Below, piece by piece: positions 16,274 through 25,130 of a stretch of 64,000 bases of DNA. The position numbers and the translations under genes are program-made. Every line of letters starts with the position of its first letter. Within the stretch, counting starts at the first letter, position 1. The DNA is from Allopusillimonas soli (GTDB lineage: Bacteria > Pseudomonadota > Gammaproteobacteria > Burkholderiales > Burkholderiaceae_B). The notes under the pieces were generated by a model, which did not search any database, was not told where the DNA came from, and saw nothing but the letters and a program-made list of their open reading frames with translations. The stretch is taken from the NCBI RefSeq assembly GCF_004153445.1, contig NZ_SDQC01000001.1, positions 620,001 to 684,000 on the forward strand, in the 5' to 3' direction.

Positions 16274-16588
16274 TCATCGATAATCCAGCATCACTTCATA
16301 CCCCACCAACCTGCCTTTTGCTTTCACTTTCGTCACGCGGGCCTGAACGCGGGTGAGATCTGCCTTGGCGCCGTCTCGCATCCGCATTGCGGTCTGCTCG
16401 GTCTGGCCACGGTGACTGCGGCAGCCAATTTTCAGGTTATGGATATTCTTGCCTGGCGTTGCAATACAGGGCGGTTGAACGATGGCGCCCCGAAAATGGA
16501 CAACACCGGAGGCGCCTGATACGGTTGCGGGCCAAGCAAGGGGGACGATACAGGCCATGGCTGCATTAACGAGCGGACTTCTGAGCAT
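16274..16588 (-). CDS. Small secreted protein with a fimbrial-type N-terminal strand
   Basis: 104 residues from the ATG at 16588. This start is preferred over the ATG two codons upstream because AAGGAG then lies eight bases away. A signal peptide ends near VSGASG, followed by VVHFRGAIVQPPC, the pattern that opens type 1 pilins and fimbrial-like domains. Two cysteines follow the signal peptide (PPC and IGC), allowing one disulphide. At about 80 mature residues it is far shorter than a pilin, and no chaperone or usher gene is nearby. It is divergent from the ATP-grasp gene. Function unknown; a periplasmic or surface role is likely. Confidence 0.6.
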   Translation of the reverse strand: MLRSPLVNAAMACIVPLAWPATVSGASGVVHFRGAIVQPPCIATPGKNIHNLKIGCRSHRGQTEQTAMRMRDGAKADLTRVQARVTKVKAKGRLVGYEVMLDYR

Positions 16589-16594
16589 GAGCAT

Positions 16595-16875
16595 GCTCCT
16601 TATTGAAGTGCAACGGAACCGTGATGGCTGCAGTATCTATAAAAACCCACCAACGATGTCCCGATGGCTGTTTTGATGTTCCAAATTGTAATTCAAGTAA
16701 CGGATAATGTCACCAAACCCGAGCTTATAACCATGGGAAATGGAAGAATAAATATTTATTCGTTTCCGTCGGAGCCCTCTCTCACTATCCTTGGCTGTGA
16801 GCTCGCGGCGTCAAGCGCCTGCAGCGCCTTTACTGAATCTGCACCTGAATCCAGGAAACTAAAAGCCAAACCCAC
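16595..16875. other. AT-rich divergent intergenic region
   Basis: The stretch between the small secreted protein and the ATP-grasp gene is AT-rich and non-coding as far as I can see. It contains the 16-bp palindrome listed at 16746-16761 and should hold both promoters. Confidence 0.5.
16746..16761. promoter_or_regulatory. Perfect AT-rich palindrome upstream of the ATP-grasp gene
   Basis: GAATAAATATTTATTC is a perfect 16-bp palindrome, and the flanking GGAA and TTTCC extend it imperfectly. It lies between two divergent genes of unknown function, 115 bases before the ATP-grasp start. It may be an operator or a promoter-proximal AT-rich element. Confidence 0.4.
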
Positions 16876-17856
16876 ATGCCCAAAATTTATGTAATACACG
16901 AGAACACGGCCTGGGTCGAACCCCTCAGGGTTGCGTTTTCCCAACAAGCGTTGCCGTACGAAGAGTGGTTTTTGGACGAAGGTACGCTTGATCTTACACA
17001 AGCGCCGCCAGACGGTGTGTTCTATAACCGGATGAGCGCATCGTCACACACTCGCAATCATCGGTATGCGCCCGAATACACAGGCTCTGTGCTCGCTTGG
17101 CTGGAATCACACGGACGACGCGTCGTCAACAATAGCCGCGCCCTGCAACTCGAGATCAGCAAAGTCGCCCAATACGGCGCCCTGTCCAGACATGGCATCC
17201 GCACGCCTCGCACTGTTGCTGCCGTGGGAAAACGTCATATCATCGATGCGGCCAGGAAAATGAGTGGTTCGTTCATTACCAAACACAACCGAGCTGGCAA
17301 AGGGCTTGGCGTGCGTCTTTTTCACAATGTGCAGGCGCTGGAAGACTATGTTGAGGGCGACGCCTTCGAACCGTCCATTGACGGCATCACATTGATACAG
17401 GAATATATACGCGCCCCCGAGCCCAGCATCACTCGCGTCGAATTCGTGGGCGGAAAATTCCTGTATGCGGTGCGTGTCGATACATCGCTGGGTTTTGAAC
17501 TCTGCCCTGCTGACGTCTGCCAGGTGGACGACGCATTCTGTCCCGTTGGAGAGGCCACGCCTGCAACGCCCACGCCCCGTTTTCAGATCATTCAAGGCTT
17601 CGATGATCCGATCATCGGCCAGTACCAGCGCTTCATCGCTGACAATGGCATTGGTATCGCAGGTATCGAATTCATTACTGATGAAAGCGGCGAGATCTAC
17701 ACCTACGATGTAAACACCAATACCAACTACAACAGCGATGCCGAGGCCGTGGCACGCAAGCATGGCATGCAAGCCATTGCCGAATACCTGGGCCGAGAAC
17801 TCCGCGCACTGCACGCCTTGGAAAGCGCACCTCGGGCCGCCCTCGCAACAGCCTGA
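16876..17856 (+). CDS. RimK-like ATP-grasp ligase
   Basis: 326 residues with an ATP-grasp core at about residues 90-290. Visible elements are Lys96 (LEISKVAQ), Lys136 with the glycine-rich loop GKGLGV (141-146), an acidic hinge at IQEYI near 176, and the metal-binding end IEFITDESGEIYTYDVNTNTNY (Glu265, Asp279 and Asn280 region). This matches the RimK/alpha-L-glutamate ligase group, which joins a carboxylate to an amine through an acyl phosphate. Residues 1-90 form an N-terminal domain that differs from standard RimK. No partner enzyme or acceptor protein is adjacent. The substrate is unknown, and peptide or amino-acid ligation is only a family-level inference. Confidence 0.82.
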   Translation: MPKIYVIHENTAWVEPLRVAFSQQALPYEEWFLDEGTLDLTQAPPDGVFYNRMSASSHTRNHRYAPEYTGSVLAWLESHGRRVVNNSRALQLEISKVAQYGALSRHGIRTPRTVAAVGKRHIIDAARKMSGSFITKHNRAGKGLGVRLFHNVQALEDYVEGDAFEPSIDGITLIQEYIRAPEPSITRVEFVGGKFLYAVRVDTSLGFELCPADVCQVDDAFCPVGEATPATPTPRFQIIQGFDDPIIGQYQRFIADNGIGIAGIEFITDESGEIYTYDVNTNTNYNSDAEAVARKHGMQAIAEYLGRELRALHALESAPRAALATA

Positions 17857-17872
17857 TCACCCAGCGAACAGC

Positions 17873-17899
17873 GCCTTGAATGACCCGCTCATTCAAGGC
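17873..17899. terminator. Strong hairpin after the ATP-grasp gene
   Basis: GCCTTGAATGA pairs with TCATTCAAGGC around a CCCGC loop, an 11-bp perfect stem 17 bases after the stop codon. No T-tract follows, so it may terminate poorly or act as an RNA-stabilising 3' structure. It begins the 274-base gap before the sbcD-like gene, which also holds a 7-bp hairpin at 18069-18090 and a good -10-like GATAAT near 18047. Confidence 0.5.
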
Positions 17900-18130
17900 C
17901 GCTGATCCGCCCTGGCTGCTTATCCAGACAACTTCCGCAGACTGAGCCGGAAGGATTGCCCTCGCACTCTGCGACACGCTTGTGACGACTAGGCTGTACA
18001 AAGCCGGCTCAAACCCGGTTGCATGCCAGTTCATGCCCGCCGCCTGATAATATTTGAAGTAAACCATTCGACGAGCCGAGCCTCTCGTCGGCGCAGAGGG
18101 CGCTGCCACGTACAGTATTCAAGAGTTGTC

Positions 18131-19255
18131 ATGCCAAAACTACTACACACTGCCGATTGGCAGATTGGTCGCCAATATGGGCGATTCTCGCCGGAGGATG
18201 CCGCAGTCCTGGCCGAGGCCCGGTTCTCGGCTGTGGAGCGCATTGCCGCATTGGCGGCACGAGAGCAGGTTGACGCTGTACTGGTGGCGGGTGATGTATT
18301 CGATGCACAGACAGTTTCAGACCGCACTATCCGCCGCCTTTTCAATGCGCTGCAAGGCTACGCCGGCCCCTGGATCATGATTCCTGGCAATCACGACGCC
18401 GCGCTGGCGGAAAGCGTCTGGCGCCGGTCCGAACGGCTTGCCGCCATTCCATCGAATGCCCATATTATTCTCGAGCCTGCCGTGAAGTCGTTTCCAGAAC
18501 TCGGTTTCGCAGTGCTGGCAGCTCCGCTCACTCAGCGCCAAACGCATAATGATCTGACCGCGTGGTTCGATACCGCCGAAACACCTGCCGGCCTGTTCCG
18601 CGTCGGCCTGGCCCATGGCAGCGTCCAGGGTATTCTGGCAGAAGACATCGACTCGCCCAATCCCATTGCCGCCGACAGGGTGGAACGTGCCCGGCTCGAT
18701 TATTTGGCGCTGGGGGATTGGCATGGACTCAAGAGCATCAACGACCGTGCATGGTACAGCGGGACGCCGGAGCTGGAGCGATTCAAAGGCAACAATGGTG
18801 GTCACGTGTTGATCATCGAACTTTCGGACACGGGCGAAATGCCGAACATCGCGCCGCACAGCATCACACAATATGAATGGACAAGCTGGCATGAAACGCT
18901 GGCCATCGAATCCGATCTCGACGCGCTGATACAGCGTCTGGAGCAGCTGCCCGCCAATACCGTACTCGACCTGACGCTTTCCGGCCAGATCGATCTGAGC
19001 GGCGAACAGCGCCTACAACAGGCGTTGTCGGTGATACAGGGACGATGCCGCAGTGTGCAATGCCATCAGGCTGATTTGCATCTGATGCCCACTGAGCAGG
19101 ATATCGTGGCCTTGCATGCAGACGGCTATCTGGGCGAGGTCATCGCCGAACTTCAGGAACGCCAGCAAAGCAGCGCCCCCGAAGTCGCCCGCGATGCGCT
19201 GGCCATTCTGGCAAGGCTATTGCGCGACCGCCAGGCGCCGGAGACACAGGCATGA
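18131..19255 (+). CDS. SbcD/YhaO-like DNA repair exonuclease (metallophosphoesterase)
   Basis: 374 residues from the ATG at 18131, where the conserved LLHTADWQIGRQYG begins; a longer frame to 18023 adds an Arg-rich leader and is rejected. The metallophosphoesterase motifs are in order: HTADWQIG near residue 6, VAGDVFDAQ near 49, PGNHDAALAE near 82, and LAHGSVQG near 160. A C-terminal capping domain follows. It should be a Mn-dependent nuclease working with the ATPase encoded by the next gene, which overlaps it by 4 bases. The architecture fits the YhaO/YhaN branch of the Mre11-Rad50 superfamily. Confidence 0.9.
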   Translation: MPKLLHTADWQIGRQYGRFSPEDAAVLAEARFSAVERIAALAAREQVDAVLVAGDVFDAQTVSDRTIRRLFNALQGYAGPWIMIPGNHDAALAESVWRRSERLAAIPSNAHIILEPAVKSFPELGFAVLAAPLTQRQTHNDLTAWFDTAETPAGLFRVGLAHGSVQGILAEDIDSPNPIAADRVERARLDYLALGDWHGLKSINDRAWYSGTPELERFKGNNGGHVLIIELSDTGEMPNIAPHSITQYEWTSWHETLAIESDLDALIQRLEQLPANTVLDLTLSGQIDLSGEQRLQQALSVIQGRCRSVQCHQADLHLMPTEQDIVALHADGYLGEVIAELQERQQSSAPEVARDALAILARLLRDRQAPETQA

Positions 19256-21891
19256 AACTGCATCGCCTGCGCGTGGAGCAGTTCCGGCAGTTCCGCCAGC
19301 CGGTGGAAATCCGCAATCTCGGGTCAGGTATCAACCTTTTCACCGGGCCTAATGAGTCGGGCAAGAGCACATTGGTCCGGGCCATTCGCGCAGCATTCTT
19401 CGAGCGTTTCAAATCCAGTCGCATCGACGATCTGCAGCCATGGGGAGACTCATCATCATCGCCAAGCGTTCAGCTTGAATTTGATTGGCAGGGTGAACGC
19501 TGGAAGCTCAGCAAACGCTTTCTGAAGAACAAGCGCTGTGACCTGGAGATCGGCGGCCGTCTGTTCAGCGGAGAGGAGGCCGAAGAAAAGTTGGCCGGTC
19601 TGCTGGGTTATCAGTTTGCTGCGCGCGGCGCCAGCAAAGCCGAGCACTGGGGTATCCCTGGACTGCTATGGATAGAGCAAGGTTCGGGGCACGATATCCA
19701 CGGGCCTGCTACATATGCCGGCAACTATCTGAAGTCAGCATTGACGGAAAACCTGGGCGAGATCGCCAGCAGCGCAGGCGACGAGCTGATTGCCCAAGTG
19801 GAGCGCGAACGCGCAATCCTACTGACGCCGACAGGCCGCGCCACCGGCGACTATGCGGAAGTCCAGAAAAAGTTCGAGGACAACGGGGAACGGCTCGAGG
19901 CGCTCGACCGGGATATCACCGTCTACCAGCAGCAAGTGGATCGTCTGGGCGAGTTGCGTCTGCTTGAACAGCAAGATGCGGGTAAGCCATGGGAACACTA
20001 TCAGCAGCAAGCCCGACAGGCCGAAGCCAAATTGATCGAAGTGCAGCATTGGCTGCAGGCACAAGAAAACGATACGCAGGCACTGAAACAGTGCATGGCC
20101 AGCCAGGAACACTGCCGAGAACAACTGGCCGCCTTTGCAAGACAACAGGCTGACCTCGCTCAAAGAGCCGCGGACAGACAGAAGGCGGAGCAGTGGCTGA
20201 GTGACATGCAGGCACGCCGCCCGCCTGTCGAGAAGCAGTTGGACGCTGCAAGGACTGTCTATCAGTCGGCGCGGCAGACGCTCAAGCAGGCCAGGCAACA
20301 TGAACAGCACGCCGCGATCACGCGCGAACTTGTCCAGATCAACCAAGATCTATCGGAAATCGAAAACAGGCTGAATCAGTCGCGTACATTGCAAACCCAA
20401 TTGCTCGCACACCGGGCAAAGTTGCAAGAAAATCGCGTTGATGCCGCGGCGCTCACGCGGCTGCAAAAGACCGAGCGCGCATTGGCCGATATCGATATTT
20501 CCCAGCAATCCGCCGCAACCAGGCTGCAGTTCGCGCTGCGGCCTGCTCAGCACATTCAAATGGGAGACGAAGAACTCTCCGGCCAGGGCGAACGCCTGCT
20601 GCTCGAGCCGGTCGATATCACGCTTCCCGACATGGGCACACTGCGGATTCAGCCCGGCGGAGAAGACATTGCAGAACTGGCTCGCCGCCGGCAGGCTGTG
20701 CAGGACAGCCTCGCCGCCTTGCTGTCAGCGCTGCAGGTAAGCAGCGTCTCTCAGGCCGAGGAACGGGCTGAACAGCGCCGGATATTGCAGGAAGAAATCA
20801 AGCAGGGAGAGTACCAACTAGGCAATCTCGCGCCCAAGGGCATCGATGAGCTGGCCAGCCGGCAGGCGCTGCACAGGCAACGACAACAGGCATTGAACGC
20901 AGAACGGCGCGATCTGCCCGCACCGGGCGCAGCCAGCATCGATGTCGCCACGGCCGAAAGCCGGCTGGAAGCATCGCTTGAACAACTCAGGACAGCCGAG
21001 CAAAGCATCAACCAGTTTGAAAAAGACCTCGGCCTGGCCATGCAGGCAAAGCACAACGCACAAACCGAATGGGAACGGCTTCAGGCTACGATACAGTCCC
21101 CTGATCGTGAGCGGCGCGAGAAAGCGCTGAATGCGCAACTGATGGAACTGCGTGCACGGGAAGCCGCTTTGACTAATGCCTTGGCGCAGCGCGAGAAACA
21201 AATCAATGAGGCCGATCCAGATATTCTGCGCCAGGATAAGCTGCGGTTCTCCAGTACGGCTGAAGCGATGGAGGCCGAAGCCCGCAAGCGCAGCTTGGAA
21301 TTGGTGGGTCTGCAAAACAGACTGGAGGCGTTGGGCGCAAGCGGCCTGGAGGAACAACGCGCCGAGCTTGCCCAGCACGCCGAGTATATAAGCCGGCGCC
21401 GCGACGAGCTCGAGCGGCGCGCCAACGCCCTGAGCTTGCTGCTTGATCTGCTGAGCGCCAAGCGCCAGGCGCTGACACGCCGCATTCAAGCGCCGCTGCA
21501 GCGTCATTTGAATCATTATTTGAAACTGCTCTTCCCGCAGGCCAACCTGAGCGTGAATGAAGAGCTGATCCCCGAGCGCCTGGTTCGGGCAGCCGGCAGC
21601 AATGAAACGCATGACGATTTCACGACCTTGAGCTTCGGTGCGCGCGAACAACTGGGACTGGTCAGCCGGCTTGCCTATGCGGACCTGTTGCAGGAAGCGG
21701 GCAGACCCACCCTCATCATTCTGGATGATGCTCTGGTGCACAGCGACCCGCATCGTCTGGCCCAAATGAAGCGCATACTATTCGATGCGGCCCAGCGACA
21801 TCAGATCCTGCTGTTCACCTGCCATCCCGAGAACTGGCGCGACCTGGGGGTGGCGGCGGTGGAAATGCAATCGCTAAAGACGGCGCTCTGA
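19252..21891 (+). CDS. SbcC/YhaN-like SMC-type ATPase
   Basis: 879 residues. The Walker A loop is GPNESGKST (32-40). The centre, from about 190 to 740, is dominated by long heptad-rich coiled coil with many Gln, Glu and Arg residues. The C-terminal lobe has the ABC-like signature LSFGAREQLGL near 793 and the Walker B strand TLIILDDALVHSD near 820, then a D-loop region and a final TCHPENW. I see no CxxC zinc hook in the coil, which separates it from Rad50 and SbcC and places it with YhaN-like ATPases. It overlaps the nuclease gene (ATGA), so the two should form a DNA-end-processing complex. Confidence 0.9.
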   Translation: MKLHRLRVEQFRQFRQPVEIRNLGSGINLFTGPNESGKSTLVRAIRAAFFERFKSSRIDDLQPWGDSSSSPSVQLEFDWQGERWKLSKRFLKNKRCDLEIGGRLFSGEEAEEKLAGLLGYQFAARGASKAEHWGIPGLLWIEQGSGHDIHGPATYAGNYLKSALTENLGEIASSAGDELIAQVERERAILLTPTGRATGDYAEVQKKFEDNGERLEALDRDITVYQQQVDRLGELRLLEQQDAGKPWEHYQQQARQAEAKLIEVQHWLQAQENDTQALKQCMASQEHCREQLAAFARQQADLAQRAADRQKAEQWLSDMQARRPPVEKQLDAARTVYQSARQTLKQARQHEQHAAITRELVQINQDLSEIENRLNQSRTLQTQLLAHRAKLQENRVDAAALTRLQKTERALADIDISQQSAATRLQFALRPAQHIQMGDEELSGQGERLLLEPVDITLPDMGTLRIQPGGEDIAELARRRQAVQDSLAALLSALQVSSVSQAEERAEQRRILQEEIKQGEYQLGNLAPKGIDELASRQALHRQRQQALNAERRDLPAPGAASIDVATAESRLEASLEQLRTAEQSINQFEKDLGLAMQAKHNAQTEWERLQATIQSPDRERREKALNAQLMELRAREAALTNALAQREKQINEADPDILRQDKLRFSSTAEAMEAEARKRSLELVGLQNRLEALGASGLEEQRAELAQHAEYISRRRDELERRANALSLLLDLLSAKRQALTRRIQAPLQRHLNHYLKLLFPQANLSVNEELIPERLVRAAGSNETHDDFTTLSFGAREQLGLVSRLAYADLLQEAGRPTLIILDDALVHSDPHRLAQMKRILFDAAQRHQILLFTCHPENWRDLGVAAVEMQSLKTAL

Positions 21892-21924
21892 CTCCACGCC
21901 AAGGTATGCACCATCGCATCGCCG

Positions 21925-23139
21925 TCAAATCCCGGCGCCAGCGCCAGCCTCCTCTGGCAACCAAGTGGGCAAATTCACGCAATGGGCGGACGCGTACATA
22001 CCATTAGGACAGTCGGGCAGCATCAAGGGCTGCGGATGCATGGGCGTTGTAAACCAGACGCCAATTTCACAGCCTAATTTCTCGGAAAATGCGGCTGGGT
22101 TGCGTTTCGTCTCGGCATCAACCAGGATAGGAAACCGCAACCAGGTCGGTTCAGCACCATCGATAGCCGCAGCGTGCCGGACGCCGCTCCGGGCCGCCCA
22201 TTCGAGCCAGTGCGCAGCGCCCGCCCGCCGCCGCTCCAACAGGCGAGGTAAGGACTGCAGTTGTTGCAGCAGGATCGCCGCGATGCAGGCTGGCATCTTC
22301 CAGCGATACTGGGGTGTGAACAAGCCACTCAGCTCCGCCGGTTGCATTTGAGGCACTTTCGAAGAAGGCGGTATCGCGGGCATGTCTCGCCACTCGGGCG
22401 GCAATGGCTGGCCCTTGAGATTCTGCAGACTGACCCATTCCTGGCAAAGCGTGCGCAATAAGGCCCGCACATAAGCCTCGTCCGGCTCGGTGGCCGCCGC
22501 ATGGACGGCAGCCAGCCTCTCTCCAAGTCTTGGGTCACGAGTTATTACCCAGCCCCCATGGATCGTGTTGACCATTTTGGAGCGTTCACTGCTGAAAAAA
22601 GCAATATCCCCAAGCGTACCCAGTTTGTCGGTCTTGTATGCGCCGCCGGTTGCATGAGCGCAATCCTCGATAATGGCCAGGCCATGCTCCCTCGCCAGTG
22701 CGCAAAGCGCGTCGGTATCCCGGCAGACAGCGCCAAAAGTATATTGCAGCAGCAAAGCCTTGCAACGAGGCGTGACGGCCTTCCGAGCCGCCGCGGCATC
22801 CATGCCGAAGGTTTCCAGTTCAATATCCACAAATATGATCTCAATACCGTGGAATGAAAATGCATTGGCAACAGCCTGACAGGTGAATGCTGGAAGCAGT
22901 ACCTGATCCCCGGCTTGAAGACCGAGTACCTCGACAATGGCATAGAGAGATGCCCTCCCTCCCATGAAGCTCGCCACAAAGGGGGATTCCCACGCTTCTG
23001 CGACATACCGGTGCAGCATATCGGTCGAGGGCTTCAGATGATCTTGTTTATTAATACAGTTCATGGCCAATGTAGCACTTTCCTGTGAAAGGCTGGCATT
23101 GAGAAGCGGTATTTTGTAGCAAAATTTCCAGTTATTCAT
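21925..23139 (-). CDS. DegT/DnrJ/EryC1-family PLP-dependent protein
   Basis: 404 residues from the ATG at 23139; an in-frame GTG at 23178 is an alternative. The fold type I DegT pattern is visible: GGRASLYAIVEVLGLQAGDQV, LLPAFTCQAVANA, ILVDIE-like VDIELETFGMD, IIEDCAHATGG (the aspartate that pairs with PLP), and FFSSERSKMVN with the expected Schiff-base lysine. The usual GEGG after that lysine is replaced by TIHGG. The family includes sugar-nucleotide aminotransferases, but no nucleotide-sugar genes are nearby, so the amino acceptor is unknown. It is convergent with the SbcC-like gene. No Shine-Dalgarno sequence is clear at either start. Confidence 0.82.
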   Translation of the reverse strand: MNNWKFCYKIPLLNASLSQESATLAMNCINKQDHLKPSTDMLHRYVAEAWESPFVASFMGGRASLYAIVEVLGLQAGDQVLLPAFTCQAVANAFSFHGIEIIFVDIELETFGMDAAAARKAVTPRCKALLLQYTFGAVCRDTDALCALAREHGLAIIEDCAHATGGAYKTDKLGTLGDIAFFSSERSKMVNTIHGGWVITRDPRLGERLAAVHAAATEPDEAYVRALLRTLCQEWVSLQNLKGQPLPPEWRDMPAIPPSSKVPQMQPAELSGLFTPQYRWKMPACIAAILLQQLQSLPRLLERRRAGAAHWLEWAARSGVRHAAAIDGAEPTWLRFPILVDAETKRNPAAFSEKLGCEIGVWFTTPMHPQPLMLPDCPNGMYASAHCVNLPTWLPEEAGAGAGI

Positions 23140-23256
23140 TGAATTTATTAGGGTTGTCACGCATATCCGCGCCGACACCCAGCTGTATTAAAATTACATA
23201 ACACTTTATTGCTTTTTTGTTTTTCCCACAAGAATTCCCATTTTTGGAGGTGCGCA

Positions 23257-23517
23257 ATGGACATGCGCAGCAACGCGTTCGAAAGAAAATGGTTCTACAT
23301 TTTCATGTTCATGTACGTGTTCATCATGATTCCCTTCCCGTTCTACTTCAATACGGAGTATGTACCGGGCTGGCTGGGAGTTCCCATCTTTGTATATGGC
23401 TGGATAGCCCACGGCATTGTTGTACTGCTGCTGATTCTGCTTTTTGCCCATCAGTGCCTGAAACGGCCGGAATATCGCGACTTCGATGACAACCAGACAA
23501 ACGGGAAACAGCCATGA
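23257..23517 (+). CDS. Small membrane protein paired with a sodium:solute symporter
   Basis: 86 residues from the ATG at 23257, with TTTGGAGG upstream at good spacing. Two hydrophobic segments (WFYIFMFMYVFIMIPFPFYF and IAHGIVVLLLILLF) frame a short loop, and a polar tail follows. The gene overlaps the symporter by 4 bases. Small two-helix proteins encoded just before SSS permeases (for example DUF3311 or YhdT types) are common, but I cannot place this one exactly. It probably assists symporter assembly or transport. Confidence 0.72.
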   Translation: MDMRSNAFERKWFYIFMFMYVFIMIPFPFYFNTEYVPGWLGVPIFVYGWIAHGIVVLLLILLFAHQCLKRPEYRDFDDNQTNGKQP

Positions 23518-25064
23518 ATGAAGCCACCACCATGGTGCAACCTGACCCCGGCCCGTTCTATTTCACGCTGGGTATCTTCTTTCTTATCATGCTGGGGATA
23601 GGCTGGTATGCGCAGAGCAAAACCAAATCACTCAGCGACTTTCTCGTTATGGGAGGCAAGGCAGGCGCGCTCGTGGGCGGATTTGCCTATTTCGCCAGCC
23701 AATACAGCATGAGCACTTTCATGGGCGTGCCCGCCATCACTTACGGCACGGGTTTCGCAGGCATGAGTATTTCTGTGCCCGGACTGGCATTCTCCATGAT
23801 CATCCCTGCCCTGTTTGTCGGACGCAAACTCATGATCATGGGCAGGCGCTATGGTTTCATGACCATGACCGACTATCTCTCTGACCGCTACGAGTCAAAC
23901 GCGATACGTGGCGTTCACGCCATCATGATGTTGATTTTCGTCATTGCCATGATGGGAGCTCAGACAGTTGGCGCTGGCGTCATCTACAACGTGTTCACTG
24001 GCGGCCCCGAGTGGGTCGGTGTCGTCATCATGGGCATCGTGGTCACCATCTACTGTATTGCCGGCGGCATGCGTGGCGCAATGCTGACCGATGTGCTTCA
24101 AGGTGCACTGATGGTGGCGACGGCCATCGTGACGTTCGTGGTAACCATCAAGATGGGTGGCGGAATGGAAGCCATTACCAGCAAGCTCGCAGCCACCCAG
24201 CCCACTCACCTCACGCACCCTGGCACGAAGGACAATTTCCCCTGGGCAACCTATGTCTCCATGATCGTCATGTGGAGCTTCTTCACCATCGGCCAACCCA
24301 CGCTGTTCACCAAGTTCTTCACCATGAACAGCTATCGCACCATGTACAAGGCAGTCATACTGGGCACGATGGGCATGCTGTTCTCCGCAACGCTCATAGA
24401 ATGGTCGGGCGTGAACGCTTCGACATTCATACCTGGCCTTACTGGCAAGCAAACAGATTTTATTGTGCCCATGGTGTTGCAGCAAAGCCTGCCGCCTTTC
24501 GTCGCTGCGATTTTGATTACAGGCATCGTCTCAGCGGGCATGTCAACGATTTCCGCACTATTGGTCGTCGCCACCGGAGGCGTCACGCGTGACCTGTATC
24601 AGAATCTGTTCAACCCGCGAGCTTCGGCAACACACCTACTGTCGCTATCACGCTGGATGACTGTAGTACTGGGCGCCCTGGCTGTAGTCATCGGCATAGA
24701 GAAACCGGCAGGCATCTTTGCACTGATCAGATTCGCCTTTGGGGGCCTGGGCATCTGGGTCGCGCCCGTGATTCTGGGTATGTATTGGAAACGCGCCACG
24801 CGCACCGGCGCCATTGCCGCTGTCATATTGGGAGAAGTTTCCTATATCGTGATGGTCATCTGGTATAAAGAATGGGCATTTGGTTTCGACCCCTTGATCA
24901 TCTGCTGGCTGTGCACCATGGTTATCATGGTTGGCGTCAGCCTGTGCACGCGGGGGGCGAGCCAATCGACGCTGGACCGCCATTTCGACAGCCTGCTCCG
25001 GGCCGAGCGTGGCTCAACCGGGGCAACCGCCTCGGCAGAGCGCGCGGTGGGGGCTCGCACCTGA
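23514..25064 (+). CDS. Sodium:solute symporter (SSS family)
   Basis: 516 residues with about thirteen hydrophobic segments. The SSS signature appears as LSDFLVMGGKAGALVGGFAYFASQYS in the second helix region, GYGxxF-like YGTGFAGMSI, and the conserved ATGGVTRDLY later. It resembles the PanF/YodF-type members that carry carboxylates or small organic solutes with sodium. Its downstream partners are a GntR regulator and a creatininase-type hydrolase, which suggests uptake of an amide or cyclic-amide nutrient. Inner-membrane location. The substrate is inferred from context only. Confidence 0.9.
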   Translation: MNEATTMVQPDPGPFYFTLGIFFLIMLGIGWYAQSKTKSLSDFLVMGGKAGALVGGFAYFASQYSMSTFMGVPAITYGTGFAGMSISVPGLAFSMIIPALFVGRKLMIMGRRYGFMTMTDYLSDRYESNAIRGVHAIMMLIFVIAMMGAQTVGAGVIYNVFTGGPEWVGVVIMGIVVTIYCIAGGMRGAMLTDVLQGALMVATAIVTFVVTIKMGGGMEAITSKLAATQPTHLTHPGTKDNFPWATYVSMIVMWSFFTIGQPTLFTKFFTMNSYRTMYKAVILGTMGMLFSATLIEWSGVNASTFIPGLTGKQTDFIVPMVLQQSLPPFVAAILITGIVSAGMSTISALLVVATGGVTRDLYQNLFNPRASATHLLSLSRWMTVVLGALAVVIGIEKPAGIFALIRFAFGGLGIWVAPVILGMYWKRATRTGAIAAVILGEVSYIVMVIWYKEWAFGFDPLIICWLCTMVIMVGVSLCTRGASQSTLDRHFDSLLRAERGSTGATASAERAVGART

Positions 25065-25130
25065 TTGTTCCTGGAAGCATGCGTCCCGCCATATAGGTGC
25101 GGCTGTATGTTGCCGTTGCGAAAACCTGCC

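Noticed and set aside
20818-21765. A 315-residue minus-strand frame within the SMC-type ATPase gene
   Set aside because: It is the antisense shadow of a coiled-coil gene with strong codon bias and lacks a start signal and domain.
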